DNA of 64,000 nt from Paenibacillus validus NBRC 15382 (GCF_004000985.1 NZ_BIMH01000014.1:40596-104595), one strand, 5' to 3'; numbered from the stretch's first letter, positions 9,272 through 19,890 are shown. Notes: generated by a model not told the origin, from the sequence alone. Numbers and translations: made by a program.

Positions 9272-10219
9272 ATGCGCAAAATTGTAGTGGGAACACGGCA
9301 GAGCGCGCTTGCTTTGACTCAAACCGGACAGGTGGTTGAGCATTTGCGCAAGCTGTGCGAAGATAACGGCATCGAAGCGGAATTCGAATTGAAGAAAATC
9401 GTGACCAAAGGCGACCGGATTCTCGACGTGACGCTTTCCAAAGTGGGAGGCAAAGGGCTGTTCGTCAAAGAAATTGAACAAGCGCTGCTCGACGGGGATA
9501 TCGACTTGGCCGTTCACAGCATGAAGGACATGCCGTTCGAGCTGCCTCCGGGCTTAACGGTCGGCGCAGTGCCGGAGCGGGAAGATCCGCGCGACTGCCT
9601 GATCATGCGCGACGGGTACGGCATCGACGACTTGCCGAAGGGAGCGAAGGTCGGAACGAGCAGCTTGCGCCGGGCCAGCCAACTCCAGCATTACCGCCCG
9701 GATCTGAAAATTGAACCGGTGCGGGGCAACATCGATTCGCGTCTGCGCAAGCTGGAGACGGAAGGCTTTGATGCGATTTTGCTGGCAGGCGCGGGGCTGC
9801 ACCGCATCGGCTGGAGCGACCGGATATCGGCCTATCTCGATCCGGAGCTTTGCTTGCCGGCGGTCGGCCAAGGGGCGCTCTGCATCGAATGCCGGGACAA
9901 CGATCCATTCATTTTGGATTTACTGGCGAAATACCGGCACGAGGCGACGACGGTCGCCGTTGCGGCCGAGCGCAGCTTCCTGGGGAAGCTCAACGGCGGC
10001 TGCCAGGTGCCGATCGGCGCGTACGCCAAGCTGACCGGCGAGACCGGTCGCGACGGGCGGCCTCAAATCGAGCTGACCGGGATGGTCGGTTCGCCGGACG
10101 GCGCGAAAATTCTTAAAGATACGCAGCGTGGAACCGATCCGGAGGCGCTCGGTTTAGGGCTGGCGGAATCGTTGCTCGCCAAAGGGGCGGCGGAGCTGCT
10201 CGCTGCCGTTCAGGAATAA
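9272..10219 (+). CDS. hemC: Porphobilinogen deaminase (hydroxymethylbilane synthase)
   Basis: 315-aa enzyme that joins four porphobilinogens into hydroxymethylbilane. C244 in NGGCQVP is the attachment site of the dipyrromethane cofactor, close to C242 of the E. coli enzyme. The start motif [14 protein letters not shown] and the VHSMKDMP segment with the substrate-binding aspartate region are intact. ATG follows AGGGAG. It sits in the operon before cobA-hemD, which uses its product. Confidence 0.97.
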   Translation: MRKIVVGTRQSALALTQTGQVVEHLRKLCEDNGIEAEFELKKIVTKGDRILDVTLSKVGGKGLFVKEIEQALLDGDIDLAVHSMKDMPFELPPGLTVGAVPEREDPRDCLIMRDGYGIDDLPKGAKVGTSSLRRASQLQHYRPDLKIEPVRGNIDSRLRKLETEGFDAILLAGAGLHRIGWSDRISAYLDPELCLPAVGQGALCIECRDNDPFILDLLAKYRHEATTVAVAAERSFLGKLNGGCQVPIGAYAKLTGETGRDGRPQIELTGMVGSPDGAKILKDTQRGTDPEALGLGLAESLLAKGAAELLAAVQE

Positions 10220-10290
10220 CCCGTTCGTACAAGGACAAAGAATGCCATGGGATAGAGAGATTCGGATTCGGAAGTAAGGGGAGAAGCGGT

Positions 10291-11817
10291 ATGAGTAAGG
10301 CGAGCGTGTATTTGGTTGGAGCTGGACCCGGGGACCCTAAACTCATTACGCTGCGCGGCCTGGAGGCGATCCAGCGCGCGGACGTTGTCGTGTACGACCG
10401 GTTGGCCAATCCGCGGCTCTTGAGGCATATGAAACCGGGTGCGGAGAAAATTTTCGTCGGGAAGCTGCCCGATAAACATATGCTCAAGCAGGAAGAGATT
10501 AACCAGCTGCTCGTGGATCTCGCCCTGCAGGGCAAGACGGTTACGCGTCTTAAAGGGGGAGACCCGAGCGTGTTCGGCCGCGTCGGCGAAGAGGCCGAGT
10601 TGCTGGCGGAACACGGCATCCGGTACGAGATCGTACCGGGCATTACGTCGGCCATTGCGGTTCCGGCTTATGCGGGCATTCCTGTCACACATCGCGACTT
10701 CACTTCGTCGTTCTCCATCGTAACCGGGCACGAGTACAAGAACAAGACGTATTCCAACGTGAACTGGCCCAATTTGGCGCAGGCGTCGGGTACGCTCATC
10801 TTCTTAATGGGCGTTGCCAACCTCGAGACGATTTGCAAGAGCCTGGTTGAGGGCGGAAAGCCGGCGGATACGCCGGTCGCGCTTATTCGCTGGGGAACCT
10901 GGATGGAACAGGAGACGTTGACGGGCACATTAACCGACATCGTCGAGAAGGTGCGCGCCGCAGGCTTTCAATCGCCAGCCGTTACGATTGTAGGCCAGGT
11001 GGTCAAGCTGCGCGAGAAGCTCGCCTGGTTCGAAACGAAGCCGCTATTCGGACGGCGCATTCTTGTGACCCGGGCGCGCAGTCAAGCGAGCGAGCTGGTT
11101 GGCCAGATCGAAGAGCTCGGCGGCGAAGCGGTCGAGTTTCCGGTGATCCGCACCCAGCCTTCCAGCCGCCCGGAGGCGCAGCAAGCGCGCGACGCCGCGT
11201 TGAGCCGTCTGGGCAGCTTTGATTGGATCGTGTTCACAAGCGTTAACGGGGTGGATGCGTTCTTTGAGCGGTTGAAGGAACTGCGTGTGGACATTCGGGC
11301 CATGGCCGGGGCGCGTCTCGTTGCCGTCGGACCGAAGACGGCCGCCGCGCTGGAGGCGCGGGGCTTGCTGGTCGAGGCGATTCCGCCGGTGTTCCAAGGA
11401 GATGCGCTGCTGGAGTCGTTAGCGCCGCAGCTGAAGGCGGGCGAGCGGGTGCTGCTCGCGACCGCGGATATTGCGAGAACCTACTTGCCCGATAAAATGC
11501 GGGAGATGGGCCTCGACGTTACCAAAATCGATATCTATGAAAACGTGCTGGAAACCGAGGGAGGCGACGAGATCGTCGACTTCCTCCGGAAAGGCCAGCT
11601 TCATATCGTCACGTTTACGAGCTCGTCTACGGTCACCAACCTGCTGGAAGCGCTGAAACGGCTTGGGGTAGAGTCGCCGCTTGAGCTGCTGCAAGGCTGT
11701 AAAATCGCCTGTATCGGGCCGATGACCGCACAAACGGCCGAGAAAGCCGGCTTGAAGGTCGATTATTTGGCTAAGGAAGCGACCGTTGACGCGCTCGTTC
11801 AAAGCTTGTACGCCTAA
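10291..11817 (+). CDS. cobA-hemD: Fused uroporphyrinogen-III methyltransferase / uroporphyrinogen-III synthase
   Basis: 508-aa two-domain enzyme. Residues 1-250 are a CobA/SUMT methyltransferase: VYLVGAGPGDP is the SAM-binding start, followed by VVYDRL, LKGGDPSVFGR and the PGITSAIAVPAYAGIP segment. From about residue 252 (LFGRRILVTRAR) to the end is a HemD uroporphyrinogen-III synthase domain. HemD closes the ring to uroporphyrinogen III; CobA adds two methyl groups to make precorrin-2 for sirohaem. Such fusions occur in Paenibacillus and clostridia. Fusing the branch-point synthase to the enzyme that diverts its product could influence how much uroporphyrinogen goes to haem. AAGGGGAG precedes the ATG. 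Confidence 0.97.
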   Translation: MSKASVYLVGAGPGDPKLITLRGLEAIQRADVVVYDRLANPRLLRHMKPGAEKIFVGKLPDKHMLKQEEINQLLVDLALQGKTVTRLKGGDPSVFGRVGEEAELLAEHGIRYEIVPGITSAIAVPAYAGIPVTHRDFTSSFSIVTGHEYKNKTYSNVNWPNLAQASGTLIFLMGVANLETICKSLVEGGKPADTPVALIRWGTWMEQETLTGTLTDIVEKVRAAGFQSPAVTIVGQVVKLREKLAWFETKPLFGRRILVTRARSQASELVGQIEELGGEAVEFPVIRTQPSSRPEAQQARDAALSRLGSFDWIVFTSVNGVDAFFERLKELRVDIRAMAGARLVAVGPKTAAALEARGLLVEAIPPVFQGDALLESLAPQLKAGERVLLATADIARTYLPDKMREMGLDVTKIDIYENVLETEGGDEIVDFLRKGQLHIVTFTSSSTVTNLLEALKRLGVESPLELLQGCKIACIGPMTAQTAEKAGLKVDYLAKEATVDALVQSLYA

Positions 11818-11881
11818 AAAAATGGCATAAGGCCGGTCTTGTTCAGGCCGGCCCGCCCAGATCTGCAAGGAGGTAACAATC

Positions 11882-12874
11882 ATGGGTTTTCCGATCGTTC
11901 GTAACCGTCGTCTGCGCACGTCGGCGGCTATGCGGAATTTAGTCCGCGAGCATGCCGTTACGGCGAACGACTTGATTTATCCGATTTTTGTCACGCACGG
12001 CACGAATGTGAAAGAGGAAATCTCCTCGATGCCGGGCGTATATCACTTGTCGCTGGATCGGCTGGAGGAAGAAATCCGCGAGGTCGTCTCGCTGGGCATC
12101 CAGGCCGTGCTGTTGTTCGGCGTTCCGCATGAGAAGGACGCTCACGGGAGTTCGGCTTACGATCCGAACGGGATCGTCCAGCAGGCGACGCGCCAAGTGA
12201 AGGCATGGGCGCCGGATCTGCTCGTGGTCGCGGATACGTGCTTATGTCAATTTACGGATCACGGCCATTGCGGCGTGGTGCATTACGACGAGGCCAAAGG
12301 GCGGGCCGACGTGCTGAATGATCCGTCGCTCGAACTGCTCGTCAAGACAGCGGTATCGCAGGCCGAGGCCGGCGCGGACATCATTGCCCCGTCGAACATG
12401 ATGGACGGCTTCGTCTATGCGATTCGCCAAGGCTTGGACGAGGCCGGTTATGAGAACGTGCCGATCATGTCTTACTCCGTCAAGTACGCCTCTGCGTTCT
12501 ACGGCCCGTTCCGCGACGCCGCTCATTCCGCTCCGCAATTCGGCGACCGCAAAACGTATCAAATGGATCCCGCTAACGCCCGGGAAGCGCTGCGCGAAGC
12601 GGACAGCGATGTGGCGGAAGGCGCTGATTTCCTGATGGTCAAGCCGGCTCTGGCTTACATGGATGTGCTGCGGATGCTGCGCGACCGTTACGATTTGCCG
12701 CTTGTCGCCTACAATGTGAGCGCCGAGTATTCGATGGTGAAGGCAGCTGCCGCTCAAGGCTGGATTGACGAGCGCGCGATCGTCTTGGAGACGATGCTCG
12801 GCTTCAAACGGGCCGGCGCCGATCTGATTATTACTTATTTTGCGAAAGATATCGTCCGTTGGCTGCAGGCATAA
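11882..12874 (+). CDS. hemB: Delta-aminolevulinic acid dehydratase (porphobilinogen synthase)
   Basis: 330-aa zinc-type ALA dehydratase. The zinc cysteines are C120, C122 and C130 (DTCLCQF and HGHCG). The two active-site lysines that bind substrate as Schiff bases are K201 in YSVKYAS and K254 in LMVKPA. It condenses two 5-aminolevulinates to porphobilinogen. A near-perfect AAGGAGGT precedes the ATG. A GC hairpin without a T run lies just upstream (11831-11851), and a true terminator follows the gene, so much transcription from the hemA promoter probably ends here. Confidence 0.98.
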   Translation: MGFPIVRNRRLRTSAAMRNLVREHAVTANDLIYPIFVTHGTNVKEEISSMPGVYHLSLDRLEEEIREVVSLGIQAVLLFGVPHEKDAHGSSAYDPNGIVQQATRQVKAWAPDLLVVADTCLCQFTDHGHCGVVHYDEAKGRADVLNDPSLELLVKTAVSQAEAGADIIAPSNMMDGFVYAIRQGLDEAGYENVPIMSYSVKYASAFYGPFRDAAHSAPQFGDRKTYQMDPANAREALREADSDVAEGADFLMVKPALAYMDVLRMLRDRYDLPLVAYNVSAEYSMVKAAAAQGWIDERAIVLETMLGFKRAGADLIITYFAKDIVRWLQA

Positions 12875-12914
12875 AGGCAAGAAGCTTAAACCCGAGCCGT
12901 TCCGACGGCATTGC

Positions 12915-12949
12915 GTCCTGATTCCTTCCGGGAAATCAGGACTTTTTTT
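12915..12949 (+). terminator. Terminator between hemB and hemE
   Basis: GTCCTGATT pairs with AATCAGGAC and seven T residues follow. It splits the tetrapyrrole genes into an upper and a lower unit. Confidence 0.88.
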
Positions 12950-13005
12950 GCAGGCAGGTTACGCCTGATGTCAAAGATTTGTCGGAAACAACCGGATGAT
13001 TTCCG

Positions 13006-13034
13006 TTGTTACCCGGTTCCAAATAGGGCATAAT
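13006..13034 (+). promoter_or_regulatory. Candidate hemE promoter
   Basis: TTGTTA (13006-13011), a 17-nt spacer and CATAAT (13029-13034), just after the hemB terminator. Confidence 0.55.
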
Positions 13035-13075
13035 GATACTTAGACTATGGAAGTATACGGAAAAGAGGTACGGGA

Positions 13076-14149
13076 ATGAGTTACAACGACTTGTTTATTC
13101 GCGCATGTAAAAAGCAGCCGGTCGATAGGCTGCCGGTATGGTACATGCGCCAAGCGGGCCGCTATGACCCGGATTACCGGAAAATTAAGGAGAAGTACAG
13201 CCTGCTCGAAATTTGTACGCAGCCGGAATTGGCCGCGGAAGTGACGATGATGCCGGTGAAAAAGCTTGGCGTCGATGCGGCGATCTTGTATTCGGACATC
13301 ATGAATCCGGTCGCTTCCATCGGCATCGACTTTGACATTGTCAAAAATATCGGACCGGTCATCCATAACCCGATCCGTACGGCGGCGGATGTCGAGCGGC
13401 TTCGTCCGATTCAAGTGGAGGAGCACCTGCCGCATATTTTGCGGACGATCGAGCTGCTTGTCGCGGAGCTGGAAGTGCCGCTCATTACGTTCGCGGGGGC
13501 GCCGTTTACGATCGCCAGTTATTTGATCGAAGGCAAGCCGTCCAAAAGCTATATTCGCACCAAAACGCTGATGTACAGTGAACCGAAAGTGTGGTTCCAG
13601 CTGATGGATAAGCTTGGGGACATGGTCATCACGTATTTGAAGGCGCACGTCGCCTCCGGGGCTAAAGCGTTCCAGTTGTTCGACAGCTGGGTGGGCGCGT
13701 TGTCGCCGGTCGACTTTCAAACGTACGTGCTGCCGACGATCAAGCGTATTTTCGATGAACTCAGCCACCTCGATCAGCCGAAAATTTATTTCCCCGGCGT
13801 CAGCTCGGGCGAACTGCTGCCCACGCTCCAGGGTGTCCAAGCCGACGTGATCGGACTCGATTGGCGGGTTTCGATTCCTGAAGGGCGGCGGCGGTTAGGC
13901 AGCCGTTATGCGGTGCAGGGCAATCTCGATCCATACGTGCTGACGGCGCCGATGAGCGTCATTCAAGAGCAGACGAAAGCCATTATCGATGCGGGCATTG
14001 AAGAGCCGGGCTACGTGTTTAATCTGGGACACGGCTTGTTCCCGGAGGCGTCGCTCGAGAAACTGAAGGAATTGACCGACTTTATTCATGCGTATTCCAG
14101 TCAAGCGATTCAACAACGCGGCACATTGAAGCAGGAAAGCGGTGTATAA
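13076..14149 (+). CDS. hemE: Uroporphyrinogen decarboxylase
   Basis: 357-aa enzyme that removes four acetate carboxyls from uroporphyrinogen III to give coproporphyrinogen III. The signature PVWYMRQAGR near residue 22 and the GAPFTIASYLIEG segment are intact. AAGAGGTA lies before the ATG. It starts a lower hem unit with its own candidate promoter, followed after one base by hemH. In B. subtilis hemE-hemH-hemY are a separate operon; here they sit between hemB and hemL. Confidence 0.98.
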   Translation: MSYNDLFIRACKKQPVDRLPVWYMRQAGRYDPDYRKIKEKYSLLEICTQPELAAEVTMMPVKKLGVDAAILYSDIMNPVASIGIDFDIVKNIGPVIHNPIRTAADVERLRPIQVEEHLPHILRTIELLVAELEVPLITFAGAPFTIASYLIEGKPSKSYIRTKTLMYSEPKVWFQLMDKLGDMVITYLKAHVASGAKAFQLFDSWVGALSPVDFQTYVLPTIKRIFDELSHLDQPKIYFPGVSSGELLPTLQGVQADVIGLDWRVSIPEGRRRLGSRYAVQGNLDPYVLTAPMSVIQEQTKAIIDAGIEEPGYVFNLGHGLFPEASLEKLKELTDFIHAYSSQAIQQRGTLKQESGV

Positions 14150-14150
14150 G

Positions 14151-15092
14151 ATGAGCGAGAACCGGATTCAACGAATCGGCGTGCTGGTGATGTCTTACGG
14201 AACACCCGAGAGCATCGATCAGATCGAAGCGTATTATACGCATATTCGCCGGGGCCATGCGCCGACGCCCGAACAGCTGCAGGATTTGAAGGATCGTTAC
14301 GAAGCGATCGTCGGCGGCGTATTCCCTCTGCGCGAGAACACCGACAATCAGGTGAAGGCGCTGGAAGCGCGTTTGAACGAAAAATATCCGAACATCACGT
14401 TCGTCTGTTACCAAGGGCTCAAGCATGCGTCGCCTTTCATCGAAGACGGCGTAGAGCGGATGGTGCAAGACGGCATTACGGAAGCGGTGGGTGTCGTACT
14501 GGCGCCGCATTATTCCGCGATGAGCGTCGGCGGTTACATCAAGCGGGCGCAGGAGAAAGCGGATGAGCTCGGCTTGAACATCGCGTTCGTGCGCAGCTAT
14601 CATCTGCATCCGAAGCTGATTGAAGCGCTGGCGCTGCGGGTGGAGGAAGCGTTGGCCCGTTTTGAGGTGCCGAAGGAGCGGGTGCAGGTGCTGTTTACCG
14701 CGCACAGCTTGCCTGAGAAAATACTGGAAATGAAGGACCCTTACCCGGAGCAGCTGCTCGAGACGTCGAGGGCGATTGCGGACAGAACCGGCATTACGCA
14801 GTGGCAATTCGGCTGGCAAAGCGCAGGCCAAACCGGCGTACCGTGGCTCGGACCGGACATTTTGGATGTCTTGCGTACGATCAAGCAGGAAGAACGCGCG
14901 CAGCATGTGCTCGTATGTCCGGTCGGCTTCGTGTCCGACCATTTGGAGGTCTTGTACGACCTTGACATCGAAGCGCAAAAAGTAGCGCGGGAGCTCGGCA
15001 TTCAGCTGGAGCGGACGCGTTCGCTCAATACCGATCCGCTATATATGGAGACCTTGAGCGACGTCGTGTACGCCCTCGCCCGGAAGGACTGA
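14151..15092 (+). CDS. hemH: Coproporphyrin III ferrochelatase (CpfC)
   Basis: 313-aa ferrochelatase. I chose ATG 14151, one base after the hemE stop, rather than the in-frame GTG 14142, which would overlap hemE and lacks a spaced ribosome site. Family motifs VLVMSYGTP, TAHSLPEKI, GWQSAGQTG and CPVGFVSDHLE are present. In Firmicutes, enzymes of this type insert iron into coproporphyrin III rather than protoporphyrin IX. The final decarboxylase HemQ is not in the window. Confidence 0.96.
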   Translation: MSENRIQRIGVLVMSYGTPESIDQIEAYYTHIRRGHAPTPEQLQDLKDRYEAIVGGVFPLRENTDNQVKALEARLNEKYPNITFVCYQGLKHASPFIEDGVERMVQDGITEAVGVVLAPHYSAMSVGGYIKRAQEKADELGLNIAFVRSYHLHPKLIEALALRVEEALARFEVPKERVQVLFTAHSLPEKILEMKDPYPEQLLETSRAIADRTGITQWQFGWQSAGQTGVPWLGPDILDVLRTIKQEERAQHVLVCPVGFVSDHLEVLYDLDIEAQKVARELGIQLERTRSLNTDPLYMETLSDVVYALARKD

Positions 15093-15096
15093 CACC

Positions 15097-16542
15097 ATGG
15101 ACACCAAACCGCATGTGGTCGTCATCGGCGGCGGGATTACCGGACTAAGCGCCGCTTATTATTTAAAGAAGCAGATGGAAGAGACCGGGCAGGCTTGCCG
15201 GATTACCGTCATGGAGAAGAGCGACAGATTCGGCGGCAAGATCAGCACGCTTCGGCGGGACGGCTTCGTCATCGAGAAGGGGCCGGATTCCTTTCTCGCC
15301 CGCAAGCCCGCGCTGGTCGAGCTGGCGCGCGAGCTGGGACTCGAGGATCAATTAACGGGAACGAATCCGAATGCGAAAAAGACATACATTTTATCGCGGG
15401 GCAAGCTGCACCGGATGCCACCGGGCTTAATGCTCGGCATTCCGACTGAAATTATGCCGTTTATGCGGACCGGCCTGCTTTCGCCCGCAGCTAAAGCGCG
15501 TGCGGCGCTTGACCTGGTGCTGCCCAAACGGACGGCGGACGAAGACGAATCGCTCGGCCACTTCCTGGAACGCAGGCTCGGCTCCGAGGTGCTTTCGCAA
15601 ATCGCCGAGCCGCTGCTGGCCGGTATTTATGCCGGGAACACGTATGATTTGAGCGTGAAGGCGACGTTCCCTCAATTTCATAGCATCGAGCAAAAACACC
15701 GCAGCCTGATTCTCGGGATGATGAAAAACCGGAAAGAAGGCGGCGAGGAAAGCCGGACGCTGCCGGAATCGGCGCGGAATACGACGTTCCTCACCTTCAG
15801 AGAAGGATTGGAGACGATCGTACACGGTTTGTTGGATGCGCTGGACAACGTGCGTTTCGTGAAACAATGCGGCATTGCCAAACTCGAGAAAGCGGCGGAC
15901 GGACGCGGTTACCGGCTGACCCGCGAGGACGGCGAGATCGAGGAGGCCGACGGCGTCATCCTGACGCTCCCGGCTTACGCCGCCGCCGATCTGCTGGCGG
16001 CTTCGAAACCGGAAGCGCAGGAGCTGCGGAAGGTCGACTATGTATCGGTCGGCAACGTCATCCTTGCTTATGATGAGAAGGATATGAAGCGGGAGCTGGA
16101 CGGATCCGGCTTCGTCGTGCCGCGCAGGGAAGGGCGCTTCATCACGGCCTGCACCTGGACCTCGAAGAAATGGCTGCACACCGCTCCTGACGGCAAAGCG
16201 CTGCTGCGCTGTTATGTCGGCCGCTCGGGCGACGACCGCTGGCTGCACATGTCCGAGGACGAAGTCGTCCGGGCGGTGCGCCAGGATCTGAAGGCGACGA
16301 TGGGCATTACGGCCGAGCCGTTATTCACGGAGCTGACGCCGCTGATGCACTCGATGCCGCAATACCCGGTCGGCCATCTGGATCGGATTCGCCGTATACG
16401 CGAAGGATTAGCGAAGCGGATGCCGGAGGTGCTGATTACGGGAGCCGCGTTCCACGGCGTCGGTCTTCCCGATTGCGTGAAGCAGGGCAAAGAATCGGCG
16501 CTGGAGCTTTCCCGGCTGCTTAAAGAAAAAAGCCCGGTGTGA
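15097..16542 (+). CDS. hemY: Coproporphyrinogen III oxidase (CgoX, HemY/HemG type)
   Basis: 481-aa FAD enzyme with the dinucleotide-binding motif [14 protein letters not shown] at the N-terminus and the C-terminal FAD-binding motif around [12 protein letters not shown]. HemY-type enzymes of Gram-positives oxidise coproporphyrinogen III to coproporphyrin III with oxygen. It starts four bases after hemH and follows GGAAGGA. Its order after hemE-hemH matches B. subtilis hemEHY. Confidence 0.95.
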   Translation: MDTKPHVVVIGGGITGLSAAYYLKKQMEETGQACRITVMEKSDRFGGKISTLRRDGFVIEKGPDSFLARKPALVELARELGLEDQLTGTNPNAKKTYILSRGKLHRMPPGLMLGIPTEIMPFMRTGLLSPAAKARAALDLVLPKRTADEDESLGHFLERRLGSEVLSQIAEPLLAGIYAGNTYDLSVKATFPQFHSIEQKHRSLILGMMKNRKEGGEESRTLPESARNTTFLTFREGLETIVHGLLDALDNVRFVKQCGIAKLEKAADGRGYRLTREDGEIEEADGVILTLPAYAAADLLAASKPEAQELRKVDYVSVGNVILAYDEKDMKRELDGSGFVVPRREGRFITACTWTSKKWLHTAPDGKALLRCYVGRSGDDRWLHMSEDEVVRAVRQDLKATMGITAEPLFTELTPLMHSMPQYPVGHLDRIRRIREGLAKRMPEVLITGAAFHGVGLPDCVKQGKESALELSRLLKEKSPV

Positions 16543-16553
16543 GTACCGGGCTT
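16530..16553. terminator. Hairpin over the hemY stop, terminator-like on the minus strand
   Basis: AAGCCCGGT (16530-16538) pairs perfectly with ACCGGGCTT (16545-16553). On the plus strand no T run follows. On the minus strand the hairpin is followed by TTTTTCTTT, so it could stop antisense transcription. Confidence 0.45.
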
Positions 16554-16679
16554 ATCCGCGAAGTTTGGCCAAATCCAATAGGATATCGTTCCCTGCGAGC
16601 GCGAGAATTTGCTTTTCTTGAAAATCCCGGCTCGGTTTTTCTTCGTTTTCAAGCATATTCTAGTAAAGGTGTGGATGGA

Positions 16680-17981
16680 ATGAACGAACCGCAACAACGC
16701 TTCGCAGCGCGCTCCGCGACAGCTTTTGAGGAAGCGAAACAAGTTATCCCCGGCGGAGTCAACAGCCCCGTCCGCGCATTTAAATCAGTTGGATTGACCC
16801 CCCTCTTCATGAAAAAAGGGGCCGGCTCCCGCGTTACCGATATCGACGATAACGAATTTATCGATTATATCGGCTCTTGGGGACCGCTCATTCTCGGTCA
16901 TGCGAAGCCCGAAGTCGTCGAAGCGATTAAACGGGCGGCGGAGCTCGGCACGAGCTTCGGCGCGCCGACCGAGCTGGAAACGGAAATGGCCAAGCTGGTG
17001 GCGGCGCGTATCCCGTCCATTGACCTGGTGCGCATGGTCAGCTCCGGTACCGAAGCCACGATGAGCGCGCTGCGGCTTGCGCGCGGTTATACCGGGCGCA
17101 GCAAGATCGTGAAATTCGAAGGCTGTTATCACGGCCATGCCGATTCGCTCTTGATCAAGGCGGGCTCCGGCGTTGCGACGCTTGGTTTACCCGATAGTCC
17201 GGGCGTACCGGAGAGCATTGCCGCGAATACGATTACGCTGCCGTACAACAACCTGGAGGCCGTCCGGTTGGCGTTCGAGCGATTCGGGGACGAGATCGCC
17301 GCGGTGATCGTTGAGCCGATTGCCGGTAATATGGGGGTCGTGCCGCCTGCACCGGGCTTCTTGGAAGGGCTGCGTGAGGTCACAAAGGCGAAGGGCAGCC
17401 TGCTTATTTTCGATGAAGTGATGACGGGCTTCCGCGTCGGCTTGAACAGCGCTCAAGGGCTGTTCGGCATAACGCCGGATTTGACCTGTTTGGGCAAGGT
17501 GATCGGCGGCGGACTACCGGTTGGCGCTTACGGGGGCAAGCGGGAGATTATGGAGCAGATCGCTCCGGCAGGGCCGATTTATCAGGCAGGCACGCTGTCG
17601 GGCAATCCGCTGGCGATGGCGGCGGGTTATACGACGCTGAAGCTGCTGGGCGAGCCGGGCGTGTACGAACAGCTCGAGCGCCGTTCCGCACGGCTGGAGG
17701 AAGGCTTCGCCGCGAATGCGCGCGAGCTTGGCGTGCCGCTGACCATCAACCGGGTAGGCTCGATGGTATGTCCGTTCTTCACGGACCAACCGGTGACCGA
17801 CTACGAGACGGCCAAACGGTCCGACTTGCAGCGGTTCAACCGTTATTTTGCCGCGATGCTCGATTTAGGCGTCAGTCTTCCGCCGTCGCAGTTCGAGGGC
17901 ATGTTCGTTTCGACCGCTCACAGCGAGGAAGATATTGAAGCGACGATCGAAGCGCAGCGCGAGGCTTTGAAGCGGTTATAG
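16680..17981 (+). CDS. hemL: Glutamate-1-semialdehyde 2,1-aminomutase
   Basis: 433-aa PLP enzyme that converts glutamate-1-semialdehyde to 5-aminolevulinate, the step right after HemA. The PLP lysine is K273 in [10 protein letters not shown], and [11 protein letters not shown] marks the N-terminus. The frame is open from 16539, but ATG 16680 has AAAGGTG eight bases upstream and gives the family length (B. subtilis HemL is 430 aa). It is the last hem gene, as in the B. subtilis hemAXCDBL operon. Confidence 0.97.
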   Translation: MNEPQQRFAARSATAFEEAKQVIPGGVNSPVRAFKSVGLTPLFMKKGAGSRVTDIDDNEFIDYIGSWGPLILGHAKPEVVEAIKRAAELGTSFGAPTELETEMAKLVAARIPSIDLVRMVSSGTEATMSALRLARGYTGRSKIVKFEGCYHGHADSLLIKAGSGVATLGLPDSPGVPESIAANTITLPYNNLEAVRLAFERFGDEIAAVIVEPIAGNMGVVPPAPGFLEGLREVTKAKGSLLIFDEVMTGFRVGLNSAQGLFGITPDLTCLGKVIGGGLPVGAYGGKREIMEQIAPAGPIYQAGTLSGNPLAMAAGYTTLKLLGEPGVYEQLERRSARLEEGFAANARELGVPLTINRVGSMVCPFFTDQPVTDYETAKRSDLQRFNRYFAAMLDLGVSLPPSQFEGMFVSTAHSEEDIEATIEAQREALKRL

Positions 17982-18110
17982 TCGCAAAGCGGAGACTCGC
18001 GGTTAACGGAACCAGGAGGCGCTGAAGTCCTTGAGTGGGGAAAGCGCAAGAGGCCGGAGCGAGCTTCCCGGCTCCCGCCCGGGCTTCGCAGCTATAGGTT
18101 CGAACAAACG

Positions 18111-18147
18111 AAAGCCCATCCGGCGCAGGTCCGGATGGGCTTTGCTT
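18111..18147. terminator. Bidirectional terminator between hemL and the minus-strand gene
   Basis: AAAGCCCATCCG (18111-18122) pairs with CGGATGGGCTTT (18132-18143). T residues flank both sides, so it can serve convergent hemL and the gene ending at 18167. Confidence 0.85.
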
Positions 18148-18166
18148 TGCTGTTATGTATCGTACT

Positions 18167-19759
18167 TTATGGCGTCTTAATAGGCTCTGCAGCCGTTGCT
18201 GCCGGTGCAGGCGTCGCTGCCGGCGTTGTTGCGGCGTCGCCGGCTTCCACCGGCTTGGTCGCTGTCCCGCCGCCGTCGGGCGTGATTGGCTTAGCCGCCG
18301 AAGGCGCGGGCGTCGAGTCCGTTGACGGGGCAGCGCCGGCGCCTGCGGGCTTAGGCGCCGTACCGCTCCCGCCGGGCTCCGTACCCGTCTGGCCCTGCGT
18401 GCCTGCGGGCTTCGCCGGCTCGCCGCCAGAGCCCGCAGCGCCCGTGCCAGAGCCGTTTCCGGCCGAGCCGGTACCGCCGCCGCCAGCTGCCGGCTCCTTG
18501 CCGCTTGGCGCCGTCCCCGGCTTTGCCTCGCCGGACGTCCCGCTGCTCGCCGGGGCTTTGCCGCTCGTATCGGGCTTGGCCGGTTCCGTCTTCGGCGCAG
18601 GCGCAGGCGGCTTCGTTTCCGTCGCCGGTTTGGGGGTCGTCGTCTGGCCCTTCGCCCGCTTCTCCGCCTGCTCGCGCAAGAAGTCGGGATGGTCGTGCGA
18701 CCCGCCCGCATCAATCTTGTCGATGCCGTCCCAGACGCGCGTCGCTTGCACCGAATCGGGATCGTCGTAGACGAGGAACGCTGAAGGAAGCCGGCGTTCG
18801 CCGTAACGGCTGGAAGGCTTCGTGACGAGCTGACCGTCGACTACAAGCTCTGAGGAGGCCCCTCCGTCCAGATTGCCTGCGATAACGGCGCCTTCCGCCA
18901 GCAGCAAATCCTGCACTTCCTTCAAGGTGGCGCCGACGCTGTGCTTTTGACGTCCGTCTATAACGACGAAGATAACCGTTCCGTCGGCACGCTGCCCGAC
19001 GGCGGTACGCGGCGCGCGGCCCCAGCCGCCGTCGCCGCTCGTGATCATCGGCTTGCCGTTAGCGATCAGCCGCGGATAGAACGAAACCGCTTCGGATACG
19101 CCCATATCGCGCAATTCGAAGGCGTCGTATTTCCCGACGACCAGATGGCCTTCCTTCGTAAAGCCGACGATGTGCTGCGGGATCGAGCCGTCCTGATCGG
19201 TAAAGATGATGTCTCCGCCGGAGATGATCATGCCGAGTGCGGCAAAACCGTTGCCCAAGCCTTCCGGATCGTCGAAGGCGCCGCCGTTTAAGCCGGCCAC
19301 AGCGCCCGTACGGTTAACCATGGACGTGATTCGTTCGCCTTCGCCGGGCTTGTTCGGGGTCATGATCTTGATCGTCGTCGGATCGTAGACATACATTTTT
19401 TTACCTTTCCAGAGCGGGCCGGAAATATCTTCGACTTTGATCAATTCATCGATGGAACGCGCTTTCCCGCTTTTTTTGCGAACGGAGACGAGCCCCAGAT
19501 TTTGCTTCTCCAAGGACGCCAATTCGATATCGTCCTGCATCTTCTTCACTAGCAAATCGCGTCGTTCCGCGCCCACGAAAATCCAGGCCCAACTGCGGTG
19601 CTGCGTCGTAATGACGGTCTGTGCCATCCATTCGCGCACTTTTCCGCCAGGCGGGGTCAGGAACAAAAAGCTGGAGGTCAAAAAAGTGAGCAGCGCGATA
19701 TAAAACAACGTTCTTTTCATCAAACTCCACTGTTGGATCGCTTGCAAGCTGCCTTTCAA
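18167..19759 (-). CDS. Membrane-anchored phosphodiester glycosidase family protein with low-complexity tail
   Basis: 530 aa. The TTG start is supported by AGGAGAGG six bases upstream; the next candidate is an internal ATG 13 codons later. One membrane segment (about 16-37) anchors it outside. Residues about 130-350 match the NAGPA/DUF2233 phosphodiester glycosidase family: AGLNGGAFDD, a central region with GGWGRAPRTAVGQ, and the conserved GNLDGGASSEL. Related proteins act on sugar-1-phosphodiesters and are linked to exopolysaccharide or cell-wall polymers. From about residue 372 the last 160 residues are an unstructured tail rich in P, A, G, T, S and K that may reach through the wall. It is transcribed alone against its neighbours. 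The exact substrate is unknown. Confidence 0.85.
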   Translation of the reverse strand: MKGSLQAIQQWSLMKRTLFYIALLTFLTSSFLFLTPPGGKVREWMAQTVITTQHRSWAWIFVGAERRDLLVKKMQDDIELASLEKQNLGLVSVRKKSGKARSIDELIKVEDISGPLWKGKKMYVYDPTTIKIMTPNKPGEGERITSMVNRTGAVAGLNGGAFDDPEGLGNGFAALGMIISGGDIIFTDQDGSIPQHIVGFTKEGHLVVGKYDAFELRDMGVSEAVSFYPRLIANGKPMITSGDGGWGRAPRTAVGQRADGTVIFVVIDGRQKHSVGATLKEVQDLLLAEGAVIAGNLDGGASSELVVDGQLVTKPSSRYGERRLPSAFLVYDDPDSVQATRVWDGIDKIDAGGSHDHPDFLREQAEKRAKGQTTTPKPATETKPPAPAPKTEPAKPDTSGKAPASSGTSGEAKPGTAPSGKEPAAGGGGTGSAGNGSGTGAAGSGGEPAKPAGTQGQTGTEPGGSGTAPKPAGAGAAPSTDSTPAPSAAKPITPDGGGTATKPVEAGDAATTPAATPAPAATAAEPIKTP

Positions 19760-19890
19760 TATATTCCTCTCCTAATAACAGGCTTAATGCCGTATTCTAT
19801 CTATGAATCTACAATATTCTATCATATCAAGGCTGCATTTAACAGCAATTGCTAGAGTTAGATGAAGGCACAATTGGCAGTGTAACCGCT

